NCBI GenBank assembly: GCA_035695715.1
Contig: DASRRM010000088.1
Location: 1-30,172 of the forward strand
Length of the DNA: 30,172 nt
Reading direction: 5' to 3'
Origin: RYN-428 sp035695715
Lineage (GTDB): Bacteria > Planctomycetota > Phycisphaerae > Tepidisphaerales > Tepidisphaeraceae
Shown: positions 9,301-16,837 of the stretch, one piece after another
Layout: every line of letters starts with the position of its first letter
How positions within the stretch are numbered: position 1 is the first letter of the stretch
Notes under the pieces: model-generated
What the model was told of the DNA's origin: nothing
The model's input: only the letters and a program-made list of their open reading frames with translations
Databases searched by the model: none
Made by a program: the position numbers and the translations under genes

Positions 9301-9508
9301 TGTTCATCAGCATGGCCGCTGCCTGCCGCATCGACCGGACGCGCTCCGCTTCCTGGGCATGCAGATCGCGGCGCGTGGCGGAGAATTCGTCAGCTGCAAG
9401 CTGCGAAAAGCTCGCGTCAATCGCATGGCGCACCGGCCACCATGTTCCTGCCCACAAGAGCAGAACAACCAACCCCCAGATCATGAACAGCCGCGTTTGA
9501 AATCGCAT
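6305..9508 (-). CDS. hybrid sensor histidine kinase with two receiver domains and HPt
   Basis: A 1067-residue inner-membrane phosphorelay kinase. Order: membrane segment 7-25; periplasmic sensor about 30-300; second membrane segment 302-325; HAMP about 326-378; HisKA with H400 (MSHEIRTPLNG); HATPase with N517 (NLVNNAIKF), G1 DSGIGIP (549-555) and G2 GGTGLGL (578-584). REC1 is about 636-750, with D691 and K734 but VGEN instead of the usual acidic pair. REC2 is about 775-897, with AEDN (779-782), D824 (LMDCQMP) and K884. The HPt carries H992 (SHRLRGTAGTL). REC1 may be a degenerate receiver. The start codon lies 3 bases after the cupredoxin gene, implying translational coupling. No DNA-binding output is encoded in this operon, so the HPt must signal elsewhere, possibly to the divergent OmpR-type regulator. 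Confidence 0.96.
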   Translation of the reverse strand: MRFQTRLFMIWGLVVLLLWAGTWWPVRHAIDASFSQLAADEFSATRRDLHAQEAERVRSMRQAAAMLMNIPELRALIAEHNFEVSSENLASLQERLDNLAGIVRVDFVCVLDSRGNVIAQNSGSPWKTLAELNDYLARSPQGNAMVRRVFQGAAGSAKAVSPDAFGKWSYQGRLLQAVGVPLVFNSDADSAPAADGGLIMAAPVTDDIARGLAQSHKCEVSFLSGGSVAACSLPAQARTELTAAARTLDSPAQSTFELALNGVSYRSSIDAMIDPCSNQPVGAMLIQSDLKDAKAARKRVSTWLISSMIGGLLAAALASFFVSGAITRPVRELARGVKRVAECDLDVQIRVSGRDELGQLAGTFNDMVRQLRVRRELERAVEEAKATTKAKSQFLATMSHEIRTPLNGVIGMAELLLRSNLSDQQRRYAGMVKSSAEVLTTLINDILDFSKMEAGKLELESVDFNLHELTEDVVELLAIKAMSKGLEVACDLHPDVPATFRGDPTRLRQVIVNLVNNAIKFTEQGQVVVRVLPAVTDGGEMQIRVEVIDSGIGIPADRMDRLFQSFSQVDTSTTRRFGGTGLGLAISKQLVELMRGTIGVQSEAGHGSTFWFNVPLQNAERLEIGDESRPDALAEIRVLVVGENPALREILCRRLTTLGCLATSVSSAEAATLALDVASSQGSPYRIAIVDKRMQGAAIIDPPKSVSLLWLVPLGVETDITAKGSNAGAGFVTKPVRRRQLVGALLSALGAVDSAGQSAASEASVTIPANASRQRILLAEDNTVNQMIATELLSAAGYICEIVDNGRSAVDAVQRGGFDLILMDCQMPVLDGFEATRAIRDRERADAADGVAPRHIPIIALTANAGEADRQRCLAAGMDSYCGKPFNVDQLLVTVRSLLPTAPIAKGNGAICDPPSQAPAATAVEPQPAGPAIWKNDVIPFDLPALLRRCTGNDKLAIKLLDKFAMQSGDYVSGLQKSLREADYAAIGRTSHRLRGTAGTLSATALHAVATKVEELCRDANIDAVSGALDALHQEIQHCVAYVQTARARIEAGAIASIPEDATATRG

Positions 9509-9511
9509 CGC

Positions 9512-10333
9512 TTATTTCGGCTCCGGTTGGCTCGACGGATGGGCATCGTTGACCACCGGTAAATTGAGCCGCTCGCGCTTCACGCCAAGCCCGCGCTCAA
9601 CGCCATATCCTTCATGCCGCGCCGGCGGATCGTTGGCGATAATGCTCCTGCGGCTTTCCTCAAGGGAAATCTTCAGCCCCGCCAGGTCCTGCGACTGCAC
9701 ATCCACCGCCAAATGCTGGTCTTCACACCGTTCCTGCCAGACGACCAGGTCGTGATGCCCGGCGGGCACGTTTTTCAACTCAAACTGCCCATCGGCATCA
9801 GGCCGCACAAAAAGCGCATTCGGAGTGACGACAATCACCGCCCGCATTTGCTGATGGATGTTGCAAAACACCTGCACCACGCCGACTTTGTCGAACGTGC
9901 GCGCTTTCGACCAGCCGTAGGGATATCGCTCCAGGTCGAATGCCGGTGCGGCCTTGGACCGGCTGAAAACGTTGTGCGAGATATGGTCCCAATTGGGGAA
10001 TTCGACTTGCGTCCCCTTTGCAATGACCAGGAAACTCGGAACGAAAGTCTTATCGCGCTGGCCCATCGTCGCGTTTGGAAGCGGCGTCGGACCGGCCGGC
10101 AGTGTCGGATCATTGGCCAGGTAAATCACCGCGCGTGTCAGGTCGGGCCGCTGTAAGTCCCATCCGGCCGACGCGGTGATCTGGCCGCGGATGCTGAATG
10201 TGGCCGGTCGCGTTGCCGGCGCGGGGGCCGGTTCCACGGCGGCGTTGGCCGGCGGCGTTGTCGCAGCCTCGCCGGCCTGGCTTTGGCAAGGTGTGAGGGC
10301 GGCAAGCAGGATGAGATAAAAAAGTAATCGCAT
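9512..10333 (-). CDS. secreted cupredoxin, methylamine-utilisation-protein-like
   Basis: A 273-residue exported protein with an N-terminal signal peptide (hydrophobic 3-14, cleavage probably near 20) and a Pro/Ala-rich linker (about 25-45). A plastocyanin-like domain follows (about 46-172). Candidate type-1 copper ligands are all present: H120 (NWDHISHNVFS), C157, H160 and M163 (FCNIHQQM). A second beta domain (about 172-225; DGQFELKNVPAGHHDLVVW) resembles carboxypeptidase-regulatory-like repeats. The start at ATG 10333 is chosen because AGG lies 6 bases before it; the in-frame TTG at 10345 overlaps that site. It sits 21 bases after the porin gene and 3 before the hybrid kinase, so it is likely a periplasmic redox or copper-binding partner of a sensing system. 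The copper site is inferred from residues. Confidence 0.85.
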   Translation of the reverse strand: MRLLFYLILLAALTPCQSQAGEAATTPPANAAVEPAPAPATRPATFSIRGQITASAGWDLQRPDLTRAVIYLANDPTLPAGPTPLPNATMGQRDKTFVPSFLVIAKGTQVEFPNWDHISHNVFSRSKAAPAFDLERYPYGWSKARTFDKVGVVQVFCNIHQQMRAVIVVTPNALFVRPDADGQFELKNVPAGHHDLVVWQERCEDQHLAVDVQSQDLAGLKISLEESRRSIIANDPPARHEGYGVERGLGVKRERLNLPVVNDAHPSSQPEPK

Positions 10334-10354
10334 TTGTGACCTCAACAGTGTCCT

Positions 10355-11626
10355 TTAGATCCCGAACGCCAAATGCACCGAGACGCTGTCGGCGTCCTCC
10401 TGGGTGTCGCTGAAATCGTGGCGATATTCCGTGCGCAGTTCGACGTTGTGATAGATTTCGTAACCGACGCCGGCGCTCAATTCATGGCGGCGCTGGATTG
10501 CGGCTGTCACGATCCAGGGCGTGTCGTCGATGAAACTCCATCGCCCAAAAACGTGCATGCGATCGGTGATGTCATAGTTCGCCAGCACCATCGCACCGGC
10601 CCATGTCGCCCGGCCGTCGGAAGAAACGGTTGTCCCGACCAGACCTTCGACCGCCAGTGTCAGGTCGGGCCGCGGCGTCCAGATTGCCTTGGCGTCGACA
10701 AAATAAAGCGTCCCGCCGTTTCGAGCATCGAATTTCGGCCCCAGATAGTTGTCCGCCACGACGTTGTAGCCTCCGTAGTTTTCGCCGGAGGCGCTGGTTG
10801 AATAAGTTTCCGCGGCGGGATTGCGCGGAGCCGCCGTATCGCTGGCATATTCGCTGCCATATTCGTCCTGCTCGGAAACGGGGCGCGTGCGGACAAAGCC
10901 CGGGCCCACCCAATTCGTCACCGCAAACCGCCATGTCGTATTCGGGCGGTATTCAACCGTGATTCCCGCCGAAGGAGGCTGGTCGAAATCAGCATGTCCC
11001 TGAAAGTCATTGGCGATGAACGGGCGAATTTTGATTCCTGTCTGGCCGATCGGCTGGGTCAGCATAATCCCGATTAAATCCTGCGGCTGCGCGCCAAACA
11101 GCAGGCTGGTTGTGCCGGTGGAACGGTTCCAGAAATCGCGCGACTCAACCCCGAATGACGCGTTGAATTTGCCAACCGTCAATAAGGTTCCCGCAGGCTC
11201 GTAGACGACCGTCGTGGCAAAGAATTGCTCCAACTGCCCAAAGGCATGATCGTTGGCATCGATGAAGTTCACATCAGCCGTGACGGCCAGGCGATCGCCG
11301 AAGGATTTGTTGACGTCGAGTTGAAGCTCCCCGTCCCAATACGGGTTCCACCCATCGGATTTTTCCTGAAGGTAGCCGAGCCAGCCCCAGATATTGACAT
11401 CGAGTCCGTCGGAAATCTGGTGCGGAAGGAAAGAAAGTTTTCCCGGCGGCTGCTGGCCGGAATTGTCATCGTCCGGCTCCGGAACCATCGCCGGCGCCGA
11501 GGCGTTGTTGGCATCACTTGGCGCGATCGCGGTTGAACTTGACGTGGTTTGTGCGGCCAGAGGAGCGATTCCGAAGCCCAGCAGGCAGACCCAGGCCAGA
11601 GCAGTATGGAACAATTGACTCCGCAT
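10355..11626 (-). CDS. outer-membrane beta-barrel porin, BBP2/OmpL-like
   Basis: A 423-residue protein with a signal peptide (1-25, cleavage after APLAA) and then a Ser/Pro-rich segment. A long region of alternating polar and aromatic strands follows, typical of a porin: LLTVGKFNASFGVESRDF, NTTWRFAVTNWVG, ELSAGVGYEIYHNVELRTEYR. The layout matches the putative beta-barrel porin-2 family (BBP2). ATG 11626 (MRSQLF) is preferred over 11677 because the signal peptide begins there. It is the first gene of a minus-strand operon with the cupredoxin and the hybrid kinase. An inverted repeat 38 bases upstream (11664-11684) could be its operator. The substrate cannot be told from sequence. Confidence 0.82.
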   Translation of the reverse strand: MRSQLFHTALAWVCLLGFGIAPLAAQTTSSSTAIAPSDANNASAPAMVPEPDDDNSGQQPPGKLSFLPHQISDGLDVNIWGWLGYLQEKSDGWNPYWDGELQLDVNKSFGDRLAVTADVNFIDANDHAFGQLEQFFATTVVYEPAGTLLTVGKFNASFGVESRDFWNRSTGTTSLLFGAQPQDLIGIMLTQPIGQTGIKIRPFIANDFQGHADFDQPPSAGITVEYRPNTTWRFAVTNWVGPGFVRTRPVSEQDEYGSEYASDTAAPRNPAAETYSTSASGENYGGYNVVADNYLGPKFDARNGGTLYFVDAKAIWTPRPDLTLAVEGLVGTTVSSDGRATWAGAMVLANYDITDRMHVFGRWSFIDDTPWIVTAAIQRRHELSAGVGYEIYHNVELRTEYRHDFSDTQEDADSVSVHLAFGI

Positions 11627-11663
11627 GCTCGTCTCAGCGCTCCGATGCTTACAACTCACCGAA

Positions 11664-11684
11664 CCAATGGACGCCACCCATTGG
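11664..11684. promoter_or_regulatory. CCAATGG-N7-CCATTGG inverted repeat upstream of the porin operon
   Basis: A perfect 7-base inverted repeat with a 7-base spacer lies 38-58 bases before the porin start, in the 244-base divergent region between the porin operon and the response-regulator operon. Its position fits an operator for a dimeric regulator. No promoter boxes are clear, so this stays a candidate. Confidence 0.35.
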
Positions 11685-11749
11685 CCAACCAGCGACCATC
11701 ATCCACTGGGGATTCATCGGTAGAGACATTGGCGCAGGTGAGAACTGCG

Positions 11750-11770
11750 CGGCTTTTGCTGAAAAAGCCG
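11750..11770. promoter_or_regulatory. small hairpin in the divergent control region
   Basis: CGGCTTTT (11750-11757) and AAAAGCCG (11763-11770) form a perfect 8-base stem with a 5-base loop, about 100 bases upstream of the response regulator. It could act as a leader hairpin or binding site. There is no T-run after it, so it is not a standard terminator. Confidence 0.3.
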
Positions 11771-11870
11771 GGTAGAGCATTTACGCAGGGCCAGTAATTG
11801 CTTCGTTTGCACGACAGATTCAAGGGAGGATAAGTAGCGGGCGTTTGCCGTTGCTCATACGATTCTCCCG

Positions 11871-12554
11871 ATGCGCCTTCTCGTCGTCGAAGATTTTGAG
11901 CCTTTGCGCGAATCGCTTGTGCAGGGATTGCGCGAGGCGGGATATGCCGTCGATGAAGCGGCCAACGGCAACGACGGCCTCTGGCATGCCAGGTCCGGCG
12001 AGCATGATGTCGTGATTCTGGATCTGATGCTTCCCGGCCGCGACGGTCTATCGATTCTCAAAACGCTGCGCCAGCAGAAGTGTGCGAGTCATATCCTCGT
12101 TCTGACCGCCCGCGACACTGCTGAAGACAAGGTTCGCGGCCTGGAGCTGGGGGCCGACGACTATCTGGTGAAGCCGTTCGACTTTGCCGAGCTGCTGGCG
12201 CGCGTCAAAGCGTTGGTCCGGCGCAAATATGATGCGCGCACAACGCTGATTCGCATCGGCGATTTGGAGGTGGACGTCTCGCGCCGCACGGTCCGCCGCG
12301 GCGGCCACGCCATCGACCTGAGCGGGCGGGAATATGCGCTTCTGGAATATCTCGCGCTCAACGCCAACCGCATCGTCTCCCGCTCTGATATCTGGCAGCA
12401 CGTTTACGATTTCAACGCAACTCTGGAAAGCAACGTCATTGATGTTTTTATCGGCTTGTTGCGAAAAAAGATCGAACGGCCGAATCATCCAAGACTGCTT
12501 CATACCCGGCGCGGCCAGGGATATGTGCTTGGCGAATTGCAGGGAAACGAATGA
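11871..12554 (+). CDS. OmpR-family response regulator
   Basis: A 227-residue DNA-binding regulator. The receiver domain (1-118) has the acidic start VVEDF (5-9), phospho-acceptor D51 (VILDLMLPG), T79 (VLTARD) and K101 (LVKPF). A winged-helix effector domain (about 128-222) ends with the usual RTRRGQGYVLG-type wing (HTRRGQGYVL). ATG 11871 is the only start in its frame after an upstream stop; no close Shine-Dalgarno is seen. An AGGGAGG about 40 bases upstream is too distant. Its stop overlaps the kinase start in ATGA. It is most likely paired with that kinase and controls the downstream efflux genes, and possibly the divergent porin operon. Confidence 0.95.
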   Translation: MRLLVVEDFEPLRESLVQGLREAGYAVDEAANGNDGLWHARSGEHDVVILDLMLPGRDGLSILKTLRQQKCASHILVLTARDTAEDKVRGLELGADDYLVKPFDFAELLARVKALVRRKYDARTTLIRIGDLEVDVSRRTVRRGGHAIDLSGREYALLEYLALNANRIVSRSDIWQHVYDFNATLESNVIDVFIGLLRKKIERPNHPRLLHTRRGQGYVLGELQGNE

Positions 12555-14047
12555 GCCGCTCACTTCGCACCCGACTCCTCGCCGGCACATCGACGGCAAC
12601 CCTGGTCATTCTCGGCTTGCTGGGGCTGTCGGTCTTCGTCGCGATGCGCCATGCACTCTTGATTGACTTCGACTCGGCCCTGTTCAGCAAATCAAACGCC
12701 CTGACGGCGATGGCCGAGCAAAATGGCCGGCGCGTTGTGTTCGAGACCGACTATCTGGACATGGCCGAATTTACCAAAAGCCCCACGCCGGACTTCTTCG
12801 AGGTGCGGATGAGCGATGGGAGTTTTCTGGCGGCTTCCCCTTCGCTCAATGGAAGTTCGTTAACGACCAGTGCGGCGTCCACGACGCCAACTTATCGAAA
12901 CGTCATCCTTCCCGACGGCCGGCGGGGCAGGGAAATCGTCGTCGCTTTCACGCCGCGTTTTGAGGCGGATCCCGGGGATTCTTCGCCTGCGTCTTCGCAA
13001 AAACTTCGCAGCTGCGTGCTGACCCTGGCCTGCGATACAGGGCAGCTCGATGCCACCTTGAATCATTTGCGATGGCTGCTGATCTTTTGCTTCGGCCTGG
13101 CAATTGTTGCATCGGGAATGCTGCTGGTCGCGATCGTGAATCGCGCGATGAAGCCGGTGCGGCAACTGGCACAGCGCATCGAATCGCTCGGAGAAACCAG
13201 CCTGGGATCGCGCCTGAGCGGCGAGGGAGTGCCGGAGGAGTTGGCGCCAATCGTCGATCGCCTCAACGGACTTTTCGCGCGGCTGGAGGCGGCCTTTGCG
13301 CGCGAAAAGTTATTCACCGCGGACGTCGCTCACGAACTGCGAACGCTGCTCTGCGGCCTGCAAACCACCCTGCAAGTCAGCCGTTCCCGGCCGCGCGACA
13401 GCGTCGAATATGAAATGACGATGGACAAATGCCTGAAGATGGTTGGCGGCATGCATGCGATCATCGAATCGCTCCTGTTGCTGGCGCGGGCCGATGCCGG
13501 GCAGTTGCCCGTCGAGCAAAAGCCGGTGGACCTGCCGTCGCTGATTGCCGAATGCTGGGCGTTTTTCCAGAAGCGCGCCGACAGCCGGGGAATCCAGGTC
13601 GATCAGCGGCTTGCGGAGAACGGCGCGATGGAAAGCGATCCGGAAAAGCTGCGGATCGTGCTGAACAATCTCTTTGACAATGCCGTCTGCTACTGCGACG
13701 AGCAGGGAATCATCCAAATCGAGGCGACTTTTCAAAACAACCAGGCGACCGTCTGCATCACCAATTCAGCCGCCGGCATTGCCGCGGCGGATATCGACCG
13801 CCTGTTCGATCGCTTCTGGCGCGCGGATTCAGCCCGGCCCCAGACTGGGATTCACTGCGGACTGGGACTATCGATCACCCGGCGGCTGACCATGCTTTTG
13901 GGCGGAGAAATCCGAGCAGAGGTGAGCGATGACCGCTTTACCATGGTGCTGATGTTGCCGCGAGGGACTGTGCGGGATCGGGAGGGGATTGCCAGGGACT
14001 CCGGTGGTTACGCTGCGAGCGCGAATGCTGTGCCGGTCCGACGCTAA
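12551..14047 (+). CDS. CusS-like sensor histidine kinase
   Basis: A 498-residue inner-membrane kinase. Membrane segments lie at about 9-32 and 174-197 and enclose a 140-residue periplasmic sensor. HAMP is about 195-250; HisKA has H261 (DVAHELRT); HATPase has N377 (LNNLFDNAV). The G1 region is written ITNSAAGI (403-410), close to the NPGTPI form of CusS, and G2 is CGLGLSI (436-442). This suggests the heavy-metal-sensor type. Oddly, the residue after HELRT is Leu266 where Pro is nearly always found. A Shine-Dalgarno AGGGA lies 5 bases before ATG 12551, and the start overlaps the regulator stop by 4 bases. The C-terminal 28 residues after the ATPase domain look unstructured. The signal sensed is not visible. 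Confidence 0.93.
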   Translation: MSRSLRTRLLAGTSTATLVILGLLGLSVFVAMRHALLIDFDSALFSKSNALTAMAEQNGRRVVFETDYLDMAEFTKSPTPDFFEVRMSDGSFLAASPSLNGSSLTTSAASTTPTYRNVILPDGRRGREIVVAFTPRFEADPGDSSPASSQKLRSCVLTLACDTGQLDATLNHLRWLLIFCFGLAIVASGMLLVAIVNRAMKPVRQLAQRIESLGETSLGSRLSGEGVPEELAPIVDRLNGLFARLEAAFAREKLFTADVAHELRTLLCGLQTTLQVSRSRPRDSVEYEMTMDKCLKMVGGMHAIIESLLLLARADAGQLPVEQKPVDLPSLIAECWAFFQKRADSRGIQVDQRLAENGAMESDPEKLRIVLNNLFDNAVCYCDEQGIIQIEATFQNNQATVCITNSAAGIAAADIDRLFDRFWRADSARPQTGIHCGLGLSITRRLTMLLGGEIRAEVSDDRFTMVLMLPRGTVRDREGIARDSGGYAASANAVPVRR

Positions 14048-14052
14048 TCCTG

Positions 14053-14085
14053 TTTCATCTTGGCTTCATCTTTGGTTGCTACATT
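14053..14085 (+). promoter_or_regulatory. OmpR-family-like direct repeat and possible promoter before the efflux genes
   Basis: TTCATCTT occurs at 14054-14061 and again at 14065-14072, exactly 11 bases apart. That spacing is typical of tandem half-sites bound by OmpR/PhoB-family dimers on one face of the helix. A possible -10 box TACATT lies at 14080-14085, so the second half-site would cover the -35 region, as in activator-dependent promoters of this class. It falls in the only real gap of the operon (14048-14117), just before the TolC-like gene. This suggests that the cotranscribed regulator drives the pump directly. Confidence 0.55.
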
Positions 14086-14117
14086 TCAGCCGCTTTAGGT
14101 CCAAGGATTCGACCGCA

Positions 14118-15551
14118 ATGCGTGTTCGGTGGTGGCTCTATTTCATCTCGACGGCCTGCCTGGCCGGGTGTCAGCGGTATGAGCCGATGCCGCTTGCTGC
14201 ACCTGCGCTTCAAGAGGCCATCGCCACCCAACCCGCCGATCAACTTCAGGCCAGCGTCGATCGTCTCGATCATCCGACGCTGCTTCCTGTCACCATTGAT
14301 TTTGAGCACGGCCTGACGCCCGACGCCGCCGCGGTTGTGGCAGTCATCACCAATCCATCGCTCCGAGCCCTGCGCGACCAGCATTGCCTGGCATCAGCGC
14401 AATTATTGCAGGCAAGCCTGCTGCCGAATCCAACGCTTGATGCCGCCATTGATCCCGTGACCGGCGGCAACACCGTTGGCACGGTGACCGGGTACAGCAT
14501 TGGCCCGAGCTGGGAAGTGACATCACTCATCACCCACGAGGCGAAAGTCGCCGCCGCTCGGGCGGGAACCGAGTCGGCGCGGCTTGATGTGGCCTGGCAG
14601 GAATGGCAAATCGCCTTGGCGGCAAAAAAGGCCGCTTACGATTTGATCTTCCTGGCGGCCCAGCGCGACGCGCTGGCCGGCGTGGAGCATTCCTTGGCGC
14701 GGAACCTGGCGATCATCCAATCCGCCGTCCAATCTCACGATCGCACCATGGTCGACCTGGCCGCCGCCCAAGCCGCCCATGACAAGGCAGCGGTCGACTC
14801 GCTGGCGGCGCAGCATGATGTGCATCAGCAGGAGCTGGCATTGAACCGCGCGCTGGGATTCAAGCCGGATGCAGCCGTCAAACTTGCGCCGATGGCCATA
14901 TTGCCATCGGAAGCTTCACTGCCTGCGGAAAATGAATTGGTAAGGCGGCTGGAGGACCGGCGGCTGGACCTGCTGGCGCTTCGCCACGGCTACGATGCAC
15001 AGGAAGAGGCGCTTCGCGTGGCGGTGTTGTCGCAGTTTCCCAAGATCGTGATCGGCTTTCATCAGGCGCGCGACACGACCAATGTGCAGTCTTCGGGGTT
15101 TGGCGTAACGGTCGACCTGCCCATTTTTGACCAGCAGCAGGGGGCGATTGCCATCGAAAAAGCGACCCGGCAAAAACTGTTTGATGAATATGCCGCCCGA
15201 TTATTTGACGCGCGGGCGGACATTGCCCAGAGCATCGCGGGCATTCATTCGTTGACGCGGCAAATTGCCGCTGGCGAAATCGCCGTGACGTCGCTGCAGC
15301 GGCTGGTGAAAACTTACAACGCCGCCGCCGCCGGTCATAACCTGGACATTCTCAGCGCTTACGCCGCCGAGAATGATCTGGCGCAAAAGCAGGTTGAAAT
15401 TCTGAAGCTCAAGCAGCAGCTCCTAGACAATGAGATTGCCCTGGAATTGGCCAGCGGCGCCTTTATTTCGAGCCGGCGTCCGGCCGGCGCCCGCGGCGGG
15501 CCCACCACCCAACCAGCCACAATTCCGTCCACCGGGGAGGCGAAGCAATGA
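14118..15551 (+). CDS. TolC-like outer-membrane efflux lipoprotein
   Basis: A 477-residue protein with a lipoprotein signal peptide: basic start, hydrophobic core and lipobox CLAGC with lipidated C18. Two outer-membrane-efflux-protein repeats follow, made of long helices rich in Ala, Leu, Gln and Lys (for example AVQSHDRTMVDLAAAQAAHD and the stretch around 405-470). This is the CzcC/TolC architecture that forms the exit duct of a tripartite pump. ATG 14118 was chosen because AAGGA lies 10 bases upstream and the signal peptide starts there; a frame open from 13989 overlaps the kinase and adds no signal. Its stop overlaps the adaptor start in ATGA. The C-terminus is Pro/Thr-rich and probably disordered. 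Confidence 0.92.
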   Translation: MRVRWWLYFISTACLAGCQRYEPMPLAAPALQEAIATQPADQLQASVDRLDHPTLLPVTIDFEHGLTPDAAAVVAVITNPSLRALRDQHCLASAQLLQASLLPNPTLDAAIDPVTGGNTVGTVTGYSIGPSWEVTSLITHEAKVAAARAGTESARLDVAWQEWQIALAAKKAAYDLIFLAAQRDALAGVEHSLARNLAIIQSAVQSHDRTMVDLAAAQAAHDKAAVDSLAAQHDVHQQELALNRALGFKPDAAVKLAPMAILPSEASLPAENELVRRLEDRRLDLLALRHGYDAQEEALRVAVLSQFPKIVIGFHQARDTTNVQSSGFGVTVDLPIFDQQQGAIAIEKATRQKLFDEYAARLFDARADIAQSIAGIHSLTRQIAAGEIAVTSLQRLVKTYNAAAAGHNLDILSAYAAENDLAQKQVEILKLKQQLLDNEIALELASGAFISSRRPAGARGGPTTQPATIPSTGEAKQ

Positions 15552-16837
15552 GAACATGGATGGTCGTGCTCCTTGTGCTAATTGCCGCCGCCGCGGGCGC
15601 TGGCGGCGGATTCTGGTTTGCCCACCGCGGCGCCACGCCCAAGCCCGAAGCTGGCGCGGACACGTCCAAAACGGAAGAGACGCCTGTCGCGAAAGTCACC
15701 GTGGCGCCGATCCGGCGCGGAACGATATCGCAAAATATAACGGCATACGGCACAATCAGCGCCCCGGCAAATGAGGTCCGCGCTCTGTCGGTCTCCTTTG
15801 AAAGCCGGGTCGCGAAAATATGGGTAACCCCGGGCCAGGCCGTGACCGAAGGCCAGCCGTTGATCGACGTCGCTGCGAGTGCTGCAACAACGCTGCTCGT
15901 GGAAGAGGCCAAAACCAACTTCGCCAGCGCCGAACGCGATTACAATGCAGTCAAAACCCGCTACGACCAAAACCTGGCAACCAACGCTGAGCTGAATACA
16001 GCCCAAAGTGCCCTGCAACTGGCGAAAGGGCGGCTGCAAAGCCTCAACCAGGGGATGGCAGGCGCGGGCACTTTAAAATCGCCGGCTGCGGGAATCGTTA
16101 GCCGGATCGACACGCAGGTAGGCCAGATCGTTCCGATCGGCGGACCCCTGCTTGAAGTGGCTTCGCATGACAAAATCGAATGCCGGCTCGGCATTGACGG
16201 GCGCGATGTAGCCGCCCTGAAAATGGGAGAGGAGGTCACGCTTCGTCGGGTTGATGCCCGGGATGACAAGCCCATCATCGGACACGTCGCGATGATAGGA
16301 AAAAGCGTCGATCCGGCCACGCATTTTGTCGAGGTCATCGTCTCCCTTCCGCCGGATGCAAGCCTGTTTCTAAATGGATTCGTGACGGCCACGCTAAGCG
16401 TCAAGGATCTGCCTGATGCGATGATCGTTCCGCGCAGCGCGGTGCTGCCTGGCGACGATGGCGATTTTGAGGTGTTCACCATCGACGATGGAAAAGCCGT
16501 GCCGCACAGCGTGAAGGTGGGGATCGAAACCGACGATGAATCGCAGATTGTCAGCGACGAGCTGAAAGCCGGCGACAATGTCGTCATTGTTGGAAATAAC
16601 GAGCTGGAAAAGGGAATGAGCGTGACGGTGGAAACACCAGAAGCCCAAACGCACAGCGTGGAAGCGCCCATGCCGCCGCCCGCCCCCGCGACGCCACCGG
16701 CCACGGTGCCCGCGCCACCGGCCGCCGCGCCGCCGCCACCGGCCACAAATCCGGCGGGCATAAACCCGGCGGCTTCGACATCGGCATCGCCCTTCCCAAC
16801 ATTGTCGGCCCATCCTGAAACCCGGAGTCTCCCGTGA
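15548..16837 (+). CDS. RND efflux periplasmic adaptor (membrane-fusion protein)
   Basis: A 429-residue HlyD/AcrA-type adaptor linking the permease to the outer-membrane duct. It has an N-terminal membrane anchor (5-25). A lipoyl/biotinyl-like half (VSFESRVAKIWVTPGQAVTEGQPL) is followed by a helical hairpin (about 118-165, EEAKTNFASAERDYNAV...) and the second lipoyl half (LKSPAAGIVSRIDTQVGQIV). Beta-barrel and membrane-proximal domains run to about residue 360. The last 60 or so residues are a Pro/Ala/Thr-rich tail with no fold expected, an uncommon extension. GGAGG is 7 bases before ATG 15548. The stop overlaps the permease GTG start. Confidence 0.94.
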   Translation: MRTWMVVLLVLIAAAAGAGGGFWFAHRGATPKPEAGADTSKTEETPVAKVTVAPIRRGTISQNITAYGTISAPANEVRALSVSFESRVAKIWVTPGQAVTEGQPLIDVAASAATTLLVEEAKTNFASAERDYNAVKTRYDQNLATNAELNTAQSALQLAKGRLQSLNQGMAGAGTLKSPAAGIVSRIDTQVGQIVPIGGPLLEVASHDKIECRLGIDGRDVAALKMGEEVTLRRVDARDDKPIIGHVAMIGKSVDPATHFVEVIVSLPPDASLFLNGFVTATLSVKDLPDAMIVPRSAVLPGDDGDFEVFTIDDGKAVPHSVKVGIETDDESQIVSDELKAGDNVVIVGNNELEKGMSVTVETPEAQTHSVEAPMPPPAPATPPATVPAPPAAAPPPPATNPAGINPAASTSASPFPTLSAHPETRSLP

